From contig JAKQDD010000213.1 of the NCBI GenBank assembly GCA_029556615.1, positions 1 through 64,000 of the forward strand: a stretch of 64,000 nt of DNA. Reading direction: 5' to 3'. Positions within the stretch are counted from its first letter, which is position 1. Each line of letters begins with the position of its first letter. This DNA comes from Verrucomicrobiota bacterium (GTDB lineage Bacteria; Verrucomicrobiota; Verrucomicrobiia; Limisphaerales; J093). Of the stretch, positions 26,978 to 36,013 are shown one piece after another. The translations under genes and the position numbers were made by a program. The notes under the pieces were generated by a model. That model did no database searches. It saw nothing but the letters and a program-made list of their open reading frames with translations, and was not told where the DNA came from.

Positions 26978-29233
26978 ATGCAGTCCACCGCCGTCATTGC
27001 CCTGCCCGACCGACCAGCCCTCCACCCACAACGCCACCGCTCCTTCCCGGCAGCGGCGCTCCTCCTTGCCCTTCTCGGAACGCCTCTCCTCGGCCAAACA
27101 GCCGCCATTCCTCGAGCCCTTCCCGCAGGTCAACTCCCCCAGGACGTCCGCCTCGGCCCCCTGAAAGACCTCGACGGCGTGTTCCCATTCCGCGTCCCCG
27201 ATTCCAAGGAGGAATGGAGCCGGCGCGCTGACCGGTTGCGCCGGAATCTGCAAGTCGCCCTCGGCCTCCACCCGCTCCCCTCGCGCACCCCGCTCAACCC
27301 CGTCATTCAAGGACGAATCGATCGTGAGGATTACTCCGTCGAGAAGGTCTACTTCGAGAGCTTCCCCGGGTTCTATGTCACCGGCAGCCTCTATCGTCCC
27401 AAGAACCGCTCAGGCAAAGGACCCGCCATCCTCAGCCCGCACGGCCATTGGGCCGACGGACGATTCTATGACACGGGCGCCGACGGGGTGCGCAAGGAAA
27501 TTGCCCAGGGAGCCGAGTTGTATCCCGAGGGAGGACGCAGCCCGCTCCAGGCGCGATGCGTCGGCCTCGCTCGATTGGGTTGTGTCGTCTTCCACTACGA
27601 CATGCTCGGCTATGCGGACAGTGTCCAAATCCCCCAGTCGGTGGCCCATGGATTCTCAAAGCAGCGCCCCGAAATGAACTCCCCCGAGAACTGGGGACTC
27701 TTCAGTCCCCAGGCCGAGAGCCGCCTCCAGAGCGTCATGGGGCTGCAGACCTGGAACTCGATCCGGGCCCTCGATTTCCTCGAGTCGCTGCCCGATGTCG
27801 ACCCGTCGGCCATCGGTGTCACCGGCGCCAGCGGCGGCGGCACGCAGACGTTCATCCTCTGCGCGCTCGATCCCCGGCCCGCTCTGGCATTCCCCGCCGT
27901 CATGGTCTCAACCCACATGCAGGGCGGATGCACCTGCGAAAATGCCTGCGGCCTCCGGATCGGAGCCGGGAACGTCGACCTCGCCGCGCTCTTCGCCCCC
28001 AAACCGCTGGGGTTGACCTGCGCCAACGATTGGACCCTCGACATGGCCACCAACGGCTTCCCCCAACTCCAGGCCCTCTATCGCCTCCTCGGCAGCCCGG
28101 ACTCCGTCATGCTCCATCGCGGGGAACAGTTCGGTCACAACTACAACAGTCCCAGCCGACGCGCCCTCTACTCCTGGGTCAATCGCTGGTTCCGCCTTGA
28201 TTCCCCCAATCCCGCCGAGGAAGGCGACTACCGGCGCCTGACACGCGACGAAATGACGGTCTGGGACGCCCAACATCCGAAGCCCACCGGCGGACCGGAC
28301 TTCGAGCGCCGCTTGCTCGCCGCCTGGTCAAGCGACACCCAGCGACACCTCGCCGAACAACGGCGCACCCGCCGGACCTTCGAAGCCTCGTACGGCAGCG
28401 GCATCGCCGCTGTCCTCGGACGCGACCTCGCCGACGTCGGCGCGACCGCCTGGACCGAGCACTCGACGGAGGAGCGGGACGGTGCGCGGCTTCGAACCGG
28501 CTTGCTCTGCGCCCCGGCGCACGGCGAGGAACTGCCCCTCCTCCGAATCGAACCCCGCAACGCCTCGGGCCATGTCGTCGTCTGGCTTGACCCCGCCGGC
28601 AAAGCGGGTCTCTTCCGCAACGACGGCAACCTGCGGCCTGAAGTGACCCGGTTGCTCGACGCCGGGGCCACCGTGGTCAGCCCCGATCTGCTGTTCCAGG
28701 GCGAGTTTCTGCAAGCCGACGAGCGCCTGCGGCAAACGCGCCGTGTCAAGAACCCGCGGGAGGCGGCTGCCTATACCTTCGGCTACAACCCTTCCGTCTT
28801 CGCCCAACGCACGCACGACGTCCTGACCGTCATCGCCCACCTCAAGTCCCAAACCCCCGCCCCCCGCTCGCTGACCCTCCTCGGCTTCTCCGGCGCCGGC
28901 CCCTGGGCCGCAGCAGCCCTCGCCCAAGCCCGGTCCAGTGTCCGTCGCGCCGCCATCGACACCGCCGGCTTCCGCTTCGCCGATATCCGCGATCTGCAGG
29001 ATCCCGACTTCCTGCCCGGAGGCGCCCTCTATGGCGATCTGCCCGGCATGATCGCCACCGGCGCCCCAAGACGCCTGTGGCTCGCCGGCGAAGGCGCTGA
29101 CGCCCCCGACATCATCCGCGAGGTCTACGCCCGAGCCCGCGGCGCCAAACAGGTTCTCCCCTTCGCCGGCGCGTCTCACGAGGCACCGGCCGCAGCGGTC
29201 ACGTGGCTCCTGCAGGAATGGAAAGCCCGCTGA
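26978..29233 (+). CDS. Secreted acetyl-xylan-esterase-like alpha/beta-hydrolase, two-domain
   Basis: The 751-residue protein has a signal-like segment near residues 22-42 (FPAAALLLALLGTPLLG). An alpha/beta-hydrolase domain of about 400 residues has nucleophile elbow GVTGASGGGTQTF (Ser near 280), HGHWADGRF near 155 and a late histidine in RGEQFGHNYN. This resembles the acetyl-xylan-esterase-like clan common in Planctomycetota and Verrucomicrobiota. The last 250 residues look like a second hydrolase fold with its own elbow LLGFSGAGPW and terminal histidine FAGASHEAP. I chose ATG 26978 because it clears repeat R1; earlier starts fall in repeat DNA. Confidence 0.8.
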   Translation: MQSTAVIALPDRPALHPQRHRSFPAAALLLALLGTPLLGQTAAIPRALPAGQLPQDVRLGPLKDLDGVFPFRVPDSKEEWSRRADRLRRNLQVALGLHPLPSRTPLNPVIQGRIDREDYSVEKVYFESFPGFYVTGSLYRPKNRSGKGPAILSPHGHWADGRFYDTGADGVRKEIAQGAELYPEGGRSPLQARCVGLARLGCVVFHYDMLGYADSVQIPQSVAHGFSKQRPEMNSPENWGLFSPQAESRLQSVMGLQTWNSIRALDFLESLPDVDPSAIGVTGASGGGTQTFILCALDPRPALAFPAVMVSTHMQGGCTCENACGLRIGAGNVDLAALFAPKPLGLTCANDWTLDMATNGFPQLQALYRLLGSPDSVMLHRGEQFGHNYNSPSRRALYSWVNRWFRLDSPNPAEEGDYRRLTRDEMTVWDAQHPKPTGGPDFERRLLAAWSSDTQRHLAEQRRTRRTFEASYGSGIAAVLGRDLADVGATAWTEHSTEERDGARLRTGLLCAPAHGEELPLLRIEPRNASGHVVVWLDPAGKAGLFRNDGNLRPEVTRLLDAGATVVSPDLLFQGEFLQADERLRQTRRVKNPREAAAYTFGYNPSVFAQRTHDVLTVIAHLKSQTPAPRSLTLLGFSGAGPWAAAALAQARSSVRRAAIDTAGFRFADIRDLQDPDFLPGGALYGDLPGMIATGAPRRLWLAGEGADAPDIIREVYARARGAKQVLPFAGASHEAPAAAVTWLLQEWKAR

Positions 29234-29260
29234 CGGTTCGTTCCGTGCGCATGACCCTGG

Positions 29261-29340
29261 CCGCGGGCGCTGACCGCGGCGGGTGACAGGGTGCGAATAG
29301 CCCGCAAGCCGCCCTCACCGCGGGCGGCTACAGGATGCTG
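29261..29340. repeat. GC-rich dispersed repeat (family R3), inverted pair
   Basis: CCGCGGGCGCTGACCGCGG (29261-29279) is nearly the reverse complement of copy 1 at 4455. About 30 bp on, CACCGCGGGCGGCTACAGGA and then TGCTG (29316-29340) is in the other orientation. The pair lies between the esterase stop and the hcp stop (convergent genes) and may act as a bidirectional hairpin. Confidence 0.55.
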
Positions 29341-29341
29341 G

Positions 29342-31003
29342 CTAACCGCGGCCGGGGGCCACGCCCAGCATCGCCTCGAGATCGGCGTCCGCCGTCTGGA
29401 TCGGCTTCAGGTCGAACTTGTCGACCAACACCTTCAACACCTCCGGCGAGACGAAGGCCGGCAGGGTCGGTCCCAGCCGGATGTTCCGGATCCCCAGGTG
29501 CAACAACGTCAACAGGATCGCAACCGCCTTCTGTTCGAACCACGAGACGACCAGCGACAGCGGGAGGTCGTTCACGCCGCACCCAAACACCTTGGCCAGC
29601 GCCCCAGCCACGCGGATCGCTGAATACGCGTCGTTACACTGCCCCATGTCGAGCAACCGCGGGATCCCGCCAATCGTTCCGAAGTCCAGCTTGTTGAACC
29701 GGAACTTCCCGCACGCCAACGTCAAGATCACGCAGTCCGCAGGCACCTTCTCGGCCAGCTCCGTGTAATAGTCGCGCCCGGTCCGCGCGCCGTCACAGCC
29801 GCCAATCAGGAAGAACCGGCGAATGGCGCCGGTCTTGACCGCCTCGACCACCTTGTCCGCCACGCCCAGCACCGCGTTGTGCCCGAACCCGACCAGAATC
29901 TGCCGGTCAGGACCGTCCTCGGTGAAACCCGGCGCCGCCAGGGCGGCCTCGATCACCGGCGCGAAGTTGCGGTCCGTAATGTGCCGCACCCCAGGCCACG
30001 CCACGAGCCCCGACGTGAAGATCCGTCCCTGGTACGACACCTGCGGCTCTTGAATGCAGTTGGTCGTCATCAGGATTGCACCCGGGAATCGGGCAAACTC
30101 CGACTTCTGATCCTGCCACGCCCCGCCGTAGTTCCCAACCAGGTGCCGGTACTTCTTGAGACCGGGATAGCCGTGCGCCGGCAGCATCTCCCCGTGCGTG
30201 TAGATGTTGATCCCTTTCCCCTCGGTCTGCTTCAGCAGTTCCTCGAGATCCTTCAAATCATGGCCCGACACCAAAATGCACTTGCCCGCCACCGGCTCGA
30301 TCCGCACCGGCGTCGGCTGCGGGTGGCCATACGTGTCCGTGTGCGCCCCATCCAGCAGTTCCATGATCTGCAGGTTCACCTCCCCGCACTTCAAACACAG
30401 CCCCAACAACACATCGACCGATGTCGTCTCCTCAGCCAGTTGACAGAGCGCGTCGGCGAAGTACGCATTCGCCGATTCCAGCTCCCGACCGAGGACCAGT
30501 GCGTGGTCGGCGTAGGCCGCCGCTCCCTTCATGCCGTAAACCAGCAACTCCTGCAGACCGGTCACCGTCGCCCCCCAGCGGTCGCGCCGGGAGACCACCG
30601 AAACCATGTTCGCCTGCGACACCAACCCCTGCCGGCTCGACGCCGGCTGCCACGTGGCCGGGCCTGTCGGTTCGGTCACGGGCTTGCCTGCCGCCTCCGC
30701 AGCGCGACGGTACAACGCCGCAGCCCGGTCCCGGATCTCAGCCGCCTGCCGCAGAAAGCCTTCGACACGAGCAGGATCGAAATTCACGTTCGTCACCGTC
30801 GTGAACAGTGCTTCGAGTATGAACCGGTCCACTGCCGGGTCCACCGCCCCTAACTGCCGCGCCCGATGCGAGTACTGCGCCACCCCTTTCGTCGCGTGAA
30901 TCAACAGGTCCTGCAAGGCCGCTGTCTCCTCGTTCTTGCCGCACGTCGACACCACCGTGCAACCTGTCCCGCGCGCCGTTTGTTCACATTGATAGCAAAA
31001 CAT
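29342..31003 (-). CDS. hcp: Hydroxylamine reductase / hybrid cluster protein
   Basis: The 553-residue redox enzyme reduces hydroxylamine or, in E. coli, nitric oxide. N-terminal cysteines are at 3, 6, 15 and 21 (C-x2-C-x8-C-x5-C), the spacing of the anaerobe-type [4Fe-4S] class and not the facultative [2Fe-2S] class. Hybrid-cluster motifs include ILVSGHDLKDLEELL, FTSGLVAWPGV and the C-terminal GCGVNDLPLSLVVSWFEQKA. I chose ATG 31003, preceded by AAAGGAACG; the longer frame to 31351 is intergenic and repeat DNA. No Hcr reductase gene is adjacent. A candidate FNR/DNR-type site lies upstream. Confidence 0.95.
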   Translation of the reverse strand: MFCYQCEQTARGTGCTVVSTCGKNEETAALQDLLIHATKGVAQYSHRARQLGAVDPAVDRFILEALFTTVTNVNFDPARVEGFLRQAAEIRDRAAALYRRAAEAAGKPVTEPTGPATWQPASSRQGLVSQANMVSVVSRRDRWGATVTGLQELLVYGMKGAAAYADHALVLGRELESANAYFADALCQLAEETTSVDVLLGLCLKCGEVNLQIMELLDGAHTDTYGHPQPTPVRIEPVAGKCILVSGHDLKDLEELLKQTEGKGINIYTHGEMLPAHGYPGLKKYRHLVGNYGGAWQDQKSEFARFPGAILMTTNCIQEPQVSYQGRIFTSGLVAWPGVRHITDRNFAPVIEAALAAPGFTEDGPDRQILVGFGHNAVLGVADKVVEAVKTGAIRRFFLIGGCDGARTGRDYYTELAEKVPADCVILTLACGKFRFNKLDFGTIGGIPRLLDMGQCNDAYSAIRVAGALAKVFGCGVNDLPLSLVVSWFEQKAVAILLTLLHLGIRNIRLGPTLPAFVSPEVLKVLVDKFDLKPIQTADADLEAMLGVAPGRG

Positions 31004-31150
31004 GATCGTTCCTTTCCGTTGCCGCAGTTTCTTGTCGCCACCAACCCGTCCCAACCCGCCTCGACACCCGCACCGCCCCCCCGACCCCAAACGCCCCGCG
31101 GAGCAGCAGTCGCCGAAAGGGTAGAGTGACTTAAGACCTACTCCGTTGCC

Positions 31151-31164
31151 TTGACCGCAGTCAA
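31151..31164 (-). promoter_or_regulatory. Candidate FNR/DNR-type operator upstream of hcp
   Basis: TTGACCGCAGTCAA is a perfect TTGAC-N4-GTCAA inverted repeat about 150 bp upstream of the hcp start. It resembles binding sites of CRP/FNR-family regulators such as DNR (TTGAT-N4-rTCAA), which commonly control nitrosative-stress genes including hcp. No regulator gene of this family is in the window. Confidence 0.5.
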
Positions 31165-31181
31165 GCTTTGGAGATGCCGCA

Positions 31182-31334
31182 CAACAGGTCAGGTTTAGCC
31201 CCTGCCGTTCCAGGCCTCCCCACCTTCCGTCGAGGACATCGGATCTAATTGGCGAGGCGCGGAAGAGAGGGTCCGGAAAGGCGGGAAAGCCCCATGGGAT
31301 CGCGGACTCGACCGCGTCTGAGGTGCGCCTCGCT
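31182..31334 (+). repeat. 153-bp dispersed element (family R1), copy B
   Basis: Same organisation and orientation as copy A at 26777: CAACAGGTCAGGTT, GTTCCAGGCCTCCCC, TTCCGTCGAGGAC, then GGCGAGGCGC (31251-31260) with GGAAGAGAGGG, closing with GCGCCTCGCT (31325-31334). The inner spacer differs between copies while the ends are kept. With the palindrome at 31333 it fills most of the 363-bp gap between hcp and the HEAT-repeat gene. Confidence 0.8.
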
Positions 31335-31370
31335 AGTGTGGTGTCCCTCAATTGAGGGACACCACACTAG
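31333..31370. repeat. Perfect 38-bp palindrome
   Basis: CTAGTGTGGTGTCCCTCAA is followed directly by its exact reverse complement, with no loop. It abuts the closing arm of repeat R1 copy B and includes the stop codon (31367-31369) of the HEAT-repeat gene. A similar half (CTGGTGTGGTGTCC) appears alone at 45938-45951. It could cap the transcript of the minus-strand gene, but no T-tract follows. Confidence 0.85.
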
Positions 31371-33325
31371 GGCTTGACGCTGCGTGCCTTCTCGAGCAAG
31401 CCCTTCGCCCTGTTCAGGAGGTCTCCACTCGCCACCGACACCACCTTCTCGAGCGGGCCCACCAAAGCCGGAGCGGCTTTGGCTGCCTGGTTCCCCTTCA
31501 ACAACTCGTCCGCAATCGCCGCAATCGCCACCCCAGCCTCCTGGCGAACCGCCGCATCCTCGACGTATGGCGCCAACACCGCCGCAGCCTCGGGGGTCTT
31601 CACGCTGCCCAGCGCTGCCAGAAGCAGCTTCTTCTCGTCCGCGCTCTGGATCAGCGAGGCCGCCTCACGGCTCATTCCCAGCCGCTGCGCCGGCGGCAAC
31701 TCGGGATTCGACGCCCAATCCAGGTAGCCGCGAAGGCAAAGCGTCCTCTCGGTGGCATCCCCCGTGGCCTTCGCCAGCGCCAGAAGATCCGGGGCCGCCT
31801 CGGCCGTTCTCCAGGCGGCGAGCGCACGGATCGCCGCTGCCCGCACATCGCCTTCCGAGGCCTTGACCGACGCCCGCACGGTCTCGATCGCTTTCTGCCC
31901 GCCAATCCCGGCCAGAAGCCGCAGGATCGCAGCCTGCTGCGCCGGCGTGGCTCCGACCATCGACGCCGCCAACCGGCTGGCATGGCCCTCCGGATCCTCG
32001 ACCCGTCGACACAACTCCCCCAAGGCCTGCTCTGCGGCCTCGAGATCCGATCCCGCCGTGGCCTTGGTCAATTGACCCACCAAGGCTGGCACCTCCGCCG
32101 CTCCGCCCAATTCCCCCACCCGCTTCAGCGCCGCGGCGCGCACCTGGGCGTCCGCGTCGCCGGCTGACCGCAGCAGTTCCGGGATCGCATCCAGCATCCG
32201 CCGACGCGCGATCAGTTCGATCGCCGTCAACCGCTGGGATGCCTCCGGCTTCCCGAGCAACGCCAGCACCGCCGCATCCGCTTCGCGACCGGCAAGACCC
32301 GCCAACCCCTCCTTCGCCGCCTGCACCACCTCGCCATCGGCGTCTCCCATCAGGCCCACGAAAACCGGCGCCAACTCACCCCGTGCAACTTCCGAGAGGG
32401 CCCGAAGGGCGGCCACCCGAACCGCTTTCGAGCCCGAACGCGCCCCCTTCTCGAGGGCGGGAACCGCAGCGGCATCGCGACGCTTCCCCAAAGCCTGAAT
32501 CACCAGCACCCGGTTCTCCTCGGAAAGCCCGGCCAGACTCGCAGTCAGCGCCCCGGTCACACCGGACGCACTCGACTCGATCGCCGCCCGTGCCCCGGCG
32601 GCCACCACGATGTAGTCCTTGCTCTGCAGCGCCTCCGACAACAGCGCCGTCCCGGTCTCTCCACGGCTGAGGATTGCACCGCGCCACGCCGCCGCCTTGA
32701 CCTGGTGCGGCAGTCCGTCCGTGGCCCGCAAGGCATCATAGAGCTTCACCGCGTTCTCGCCCGAAGCCGACTCCGCGCACCGCAGCAGACCCTCGCAAAA
32801 GGCGAGCTGGTTGGCTGCGGACGCCCGGGGCAGGGCCTCCCGCAAAGCCGCCGTCGCACCCGGCGTGGCGATCCGCCCCAGCGCCCGTGCCGCCGCCTGG
32901 GCGACGTCCGGATCGGATGACGCCAGCAATCGGATCAGGGGCTGCACCGCCTGCTCATCGCGGCGGACCCCGACGCTGCCGATCACCCCCACCAGCGGGC
33001 GCCCCTCGAGCCGCCCGAGGGCGTCCCGCAACGCGGCGTCCACCGCGGCACCCGGGATCGTCTCGAGGGCGTACCGGGCCATGTGCGACAGCTTCTCATC
33101 CGGCAACAGCGCCACGAGCGCGGGCACCGCATCCGCCGTCCCGATCACCGCCAGCTCACGGCAGGCGTCGGCCTTCTCCTTCACCCCGGCGCCGGATTGC
33201 AGCACCGCCACCAGCTGATCCCCCGACCGCGTCAGCAGCGGAGTCGGATTCTGGGCATTGACTCGAGCAGTCGCCGCGCCGGCCAGCGCCAGCGCCAAGA
33301 ACAGGGGACTCAAGAAACGTGACAT
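31367..33325 (-). CDS. Secreted HEAT-repeat protein
   Basis: The 652-residue protein has a Sec signal peptide (LSPLFLALALAGAATARVNA) and then about 18 alpha-helical HEAT/PBS-lyase-type repeats, seen as recurring blocks such as ADAVPALVALLPDEK, AAVPALEKGARSGSKAVR and AAEVPALVGQL. Such solenoids are binding scaffolds. It follows a Tat-signal oxidoreductase by 32 bp in the same direction, with AAGGAAG before its ATG. That pairing is common in Planctomycetota and Verrucomicrobiota carbohydrate regions, so an extracytoplasmic role beside that enzyme is plausible. The stop lies inside a perfect palindrome. Confidence 0.88.
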   Translation of the reverse strand: MSRFLSPLFLALALAGAATARVNAQNPTPLLTRSGDQLVAVLQSGAGVKEKADACRELAVIGTADAVPALVALLPDEKLSHMARYALETIPGAAVDAALRDALGRLEGRPLVGVIGSVGVRRDEQAVQPLIRLLASSDPDVAQAAARALGRIATPGATAALREALPRASAANQLAFCEGLLRCAESASGENAVKLYDALRATDGLPHQVKAAAWRGAILSRGETGTALLSEALQSKDYIVVAAGARAAIESSASGVTGALTASLAGLSEENRVLVIQALGKRRDAAAVPALEKGARSGSKAVRVAALRALSEVARGELAPVFVGLMGDADGEVVQAAKEGLAGLAGREADAAVLALLGKPEASQRLTAIELIARRRMLDAIPELLRSAGDADAQVRAAALKRVGELGGAAEVPALVGQLTKATAGSDLEAAEQALGELCRRVEDPEGHASRLAASMVGATPAQQAAILRLLAGIGGQKAIETVRASVKASEGDVRAAAIRALAAWRTAEAAPDLLALAKATGDATERTLCLRGYLDWASNPELPPAQRLGMSREAASLIQSADEKKLLLAALGSVKTPEAAAVLAPYVEDAAVRQEAGVAIAAIADELLKGNQAAKAAPALVGPLEKVVSVASGDLLNRAKGLLEKARSVKP

Positions 33326-33357
33326 GATGACTTCCTTTGCTTTGAGACGGGACGAAA

Positions 33358-34737
33358 TCAGAAAATGTAGGGCTCGCGCATGGCCCGCGACCGCAGTCGG
33401 TTGGCCTCCGCATCGTTGATGAACTCCTCCTTGACAGGATCATAACGGACGTCCCGCTTCAGCCACATGCAGATGTTGGCGGCGTGGACGGCCGACATCG
33501 ACCGGTGCATCACCACCGGGTTGGCCACGGTCAGCCGGCGCGACTTGACGCAATTGAAAAAGTCCCGCACGTGACTCATCGGCCGCTGGGTCCGAGCCAT
33601 GTAATCCTGAACCACCTTGTTGAAGTCCGCCAGCAATGCCGGCGACGACGCCTCCGGGCGCGAGTAGCCGTCGGCCGCCGCCACCCAGCCTTCCGGCCCC
33701 TCGAAACGCATCCCGCACGAGCCGTGCCACCAGCCCTCGCGATGAAGAATCATCTTCGCCCCGTTCGCAAACACCGTCTCCATGCCGTCCCCCGTGGGAT
33801 TCGCGACGTACCGATACAGGACCGGTGAGGTGTCCAGCAGCCCCAGACCGGCCTGGGCCTGGGCAAACGTGTGCGCCCCCCATTCGCCGATGCAGCTCGT
33901 ATGGAAATCATAGTGCCCGCGCCAGCCGCCGCGGGTGTACGTCGCGTTGTACGGCCGCCAGGGACACGGCCCCAGCCACTGGTCCCAATCCACCTCGTCC
34001 TTCGACGGCTCCGGTTCCGCCGGCAGCCAGTCGTGACGCATCTCCGCCGCGTCCCACGGCGCGATGTGCGCCCGCGCCGTGTGCACCTTGCCCAACCGCC
34101 CGGCCAGCGCGATCTCGATCGCAAACACAAAATTCGCCTCGCTCAGCCGCTGCACACCGGTCTGATACACCCTCCCGTACCGGCGCGCCGTCTCCACCAC
34201 CGCACGCCCCTCGGCAATTGTCATCGCCGACGGCTTCTCCGAATACACGTCCTTTCCCGAACGCAGCGCCCATGTCGATGCCAGCGCATGCCAGCGATCG
34301 CCGGTCGCAATCAGCACCGCGTCAAGGTCCGTCCGCGTCGCCAGAAACTCCCGGATGTCCTTGTACAAGGCGCAGTCCGTGTTCCCGTACCGGCTGTCCA
34401 CCATCTTCTTGACCGCCTCCCGCCGCTGCCGCTGCGGATCGCACACCGCCACAAATTGTACGTCCTTCTCCGGCAGCATCCATGACAGCACCCCCGAACC
34501 CCGGCCGCCAATCCCGACCCCGCCCAGGATGATCCTCTCGCTCGGCGGCACCGCCCCGTTCCGCCCGAGAACCGAGGCCGGGATCAACAGCGGCGTCGCC
34601 GCCACACCCCCGGCCACCGCCACGCGCCGCAGGAATCGCCGCCGACTCTCAACCGGCCCGCACCTCCCGCTGCCGCCGCCTGCCGCCGAAGACAGCGCGG
34701 CCCTTCCACTCCGCAGAGCATCGTAAGACTGTGCCAT
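33358..34737 (-). CDS. Tat-secreted Gfo/Idh/MocA-family oxidoreductase
   Basis: The 459-residue protein begins with a twin-arginine signal (ESRRRFLRRVAVAGGVAATP, near residues 28-47). The Rossmann motif IILGGVGIGGRGSG and the EKP motif in KDVYSEKPSAMTIAEG follow, with a C-terminal domain carrying GEWGAHTFAQAQ. It is probably folded with NAD(P) in the cytoplasm and then exported. Start ATG 34737 has AAGGGA six bases upstream; the longer frame reads shadow sequence of the divergent gene. It is in one transcription unit with the HEAT-repeat gene. Substrate unknown, probably a sugar or sugar acid. Confidence 0.93.
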   Translation of the reverse strand: MAQSYDALRSGRAALSSAAGGGSGRCGPVESRRRFLRRVAVAGGVAATPLLIPASVLGRNGAVPPSERIILGGVGIGGRGSGVLSWMLPEKDVQFVAVCDPQRQRREAVKKMVDSRYGNTDCALYKDIREFLATRTDLDAVLIATGDRWHALASTWALRSGKDVYSEKPSAMTIAEGRAVVETARRYGRVYQTGVQRLSEANFVFAIEIALAGRLGKVHTARAHIAPWDAAEMRHDWLPAEPEPSKDEVDWDQWLGPCPWRPYNATYTRGGWRGHYDFHTSCIGEWGAHTFAQAQAGLGLLDTSPVLYRYVANPTGDGMETVFANGAKMILHREGWWHGSCGMRFEGPEGWVAAADGYSRPEASSPALLADFNKVVQDYMARTQRPMSHVRDFFNCVKSRRLTVANPVVMHRSMSAVHAANICMWLKRDVRYDPVKEEFINDAEANRLRSRAMREPYIF

Positions 34738-34812
34738 GCGTCCCTTGTAGCAACTCCCGGCCCGTCGGCAAATGATCTTTTCGCGCACACCACCTTCGGG
34801 CACCATGGCCTG

Positions 34813-35997
34813 ATGACCAGCGCGACCGATTCGGCTCCCGCACGGGTGGCCTCGATTGATGTCTTTCGCGGCGCCGTGATGTTCCTGATGATGGCCGAAG
34901 TGCTGCGCTTCAGCCGGGTGGCCGACGCGCTTCCCGACGTCCGCCTCTGGCAATGGCTCAGCCATCACCAGTCGCATGTCGCCTGGGTCGGTTGCACCCT
35001 GCACGACCTCATCCAGCCTGCGTTCACCTTCCTCGTCGGCGTGGCCTTGCCGTTCTCGATCGCCGCCCGGACCGCCCGGGGCCAGTCCCGTCCGGGACGC
35101 ACGCTGCACGCGGCCTGGCGAGCCCTCGCCTTGGTCCTCCTCGGCGTCTTCCTCCGGTCAACCGGCGCCCATCAGACAAACTGGACATTCGAGGACACCT
35201 TGAGCCAGATCGGCCTCGGCTACTTCGTCCTCTATCTCCTGGCCCAGACACCCGTCCGCGTCCAGTGGCTTGGCCTGGCCGTCATCCTCGTGGGCTACTG
35301 GACCGCGTTCGCCCTCTACCCCCTGCCGCCCGCCGATTTCAACTACGCCGGCGTCAACGCCCAACCCGAGCACCTGGCCGCCGGCTTCGCCGCCCATTGG
35401 AATAAGAACAGCAACCTCGCCTGGGCATTCGACACCTGGTTCCTCAATCTGTTCCCCCGCGCCCAACCCTTCACCCACAACGGCGGCGGCTACGCCACCC
35501 TCAGCTTCATCCCCACCCTCGGCACCATGGTCCTCGGCCTCCTCGCCGGCCATTGCCTCCGCCGCGAGCTCCCACCCCAGGCCAAAATCAACTGGCTCCT
35601 CGTGGCCGGTGCCCTCTCGTTGACCATCGGATGGACCCTCGGCCAACTCGGGATCTGCCCCGTCGTCAAGCGCATCTGGACCCCCAGCTGGGTCCTGTTC
35701 AGCGGCGGTTGGTGCTTCCTCATCCTCGCAGCGCTCTACGCCGTCCTCGACGTCGCCCAAGGCCGGACCTGGGCTTTCCCACTCACGGTCATCGGCATCA
35801 ACTCGATCGCCGCCTATTGCATGGCGCACTTGTTCGAGGGGTTCATCGCCCGCAACCTCACAACACACCTCGGGCACCACGCTTTCGAGTTCCTGGGCAA
35901 GCCCTACGAACCCCTCCTTCACGGCGCCGCGGTGCTCGCCGTCCTCTGGCTCCTGCTGTTCTGGATGTACCGCCGCCGGCTGTTCCTCCGGATCTGA
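34813..35997 (+). CDS. COG4299/DUF5009 membrane protein (HGSNAT-like acyltransferase family)
   Basis: The 394-residue protein has about ten transmembrane helices. Near the N-terminus it carries ASIDVFRGAVMFLMM (the S/AxDxxRG motif of this family) followed by a lumenal-side histidine-containing loop HDLIQPAFTFLVGVALPFS. The family includes heparan-alpha-glucosaminide N-acetyltransferase, which moves an acetyl group across a membrane. It is divergent from the Tat oxidoreductase with 75 bp between starts, so shared regulation is possible. The actual substrate is unknown. Confidence 0.85.
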   Translation: MTSATDSAPARVASIDVFRGAVMFLMMAEVLRFSRVADALPDVRLWQWLSHHQSHVAWVGCTLHDLIQPAFTFLVGVALPFSIAARTARGQSRPGRTLHAAWRALALVLLGVFLRSTGAHQTNWTFEDTLSQIGLGYFVLYLLAQTPVRVQWLGLAVILVGYWTAFALYPLPPADFNYAGVNAQPEHLAAGFAAHWNKNSNLAWAFDTWFLNLFPRAQPFTHNGGGYATLSFIPTLGTMVLGLLAGHCLRRELPPQAKINWLLVAGALSLTIGWTLGQLGICPVVKRIWTPSWVLFSGGWCFLILAALYAVLDVAQGRTWAFPLTVIGINSIAAYCMAHLFEGFIARNLTTHLGHHAFEFLGKPYEPLLHGAAVLAVLWLLLFWMYRRRLFLRI

Positions 35998-36013
35998 CAT
36001 CGCTTCCCAGCCT

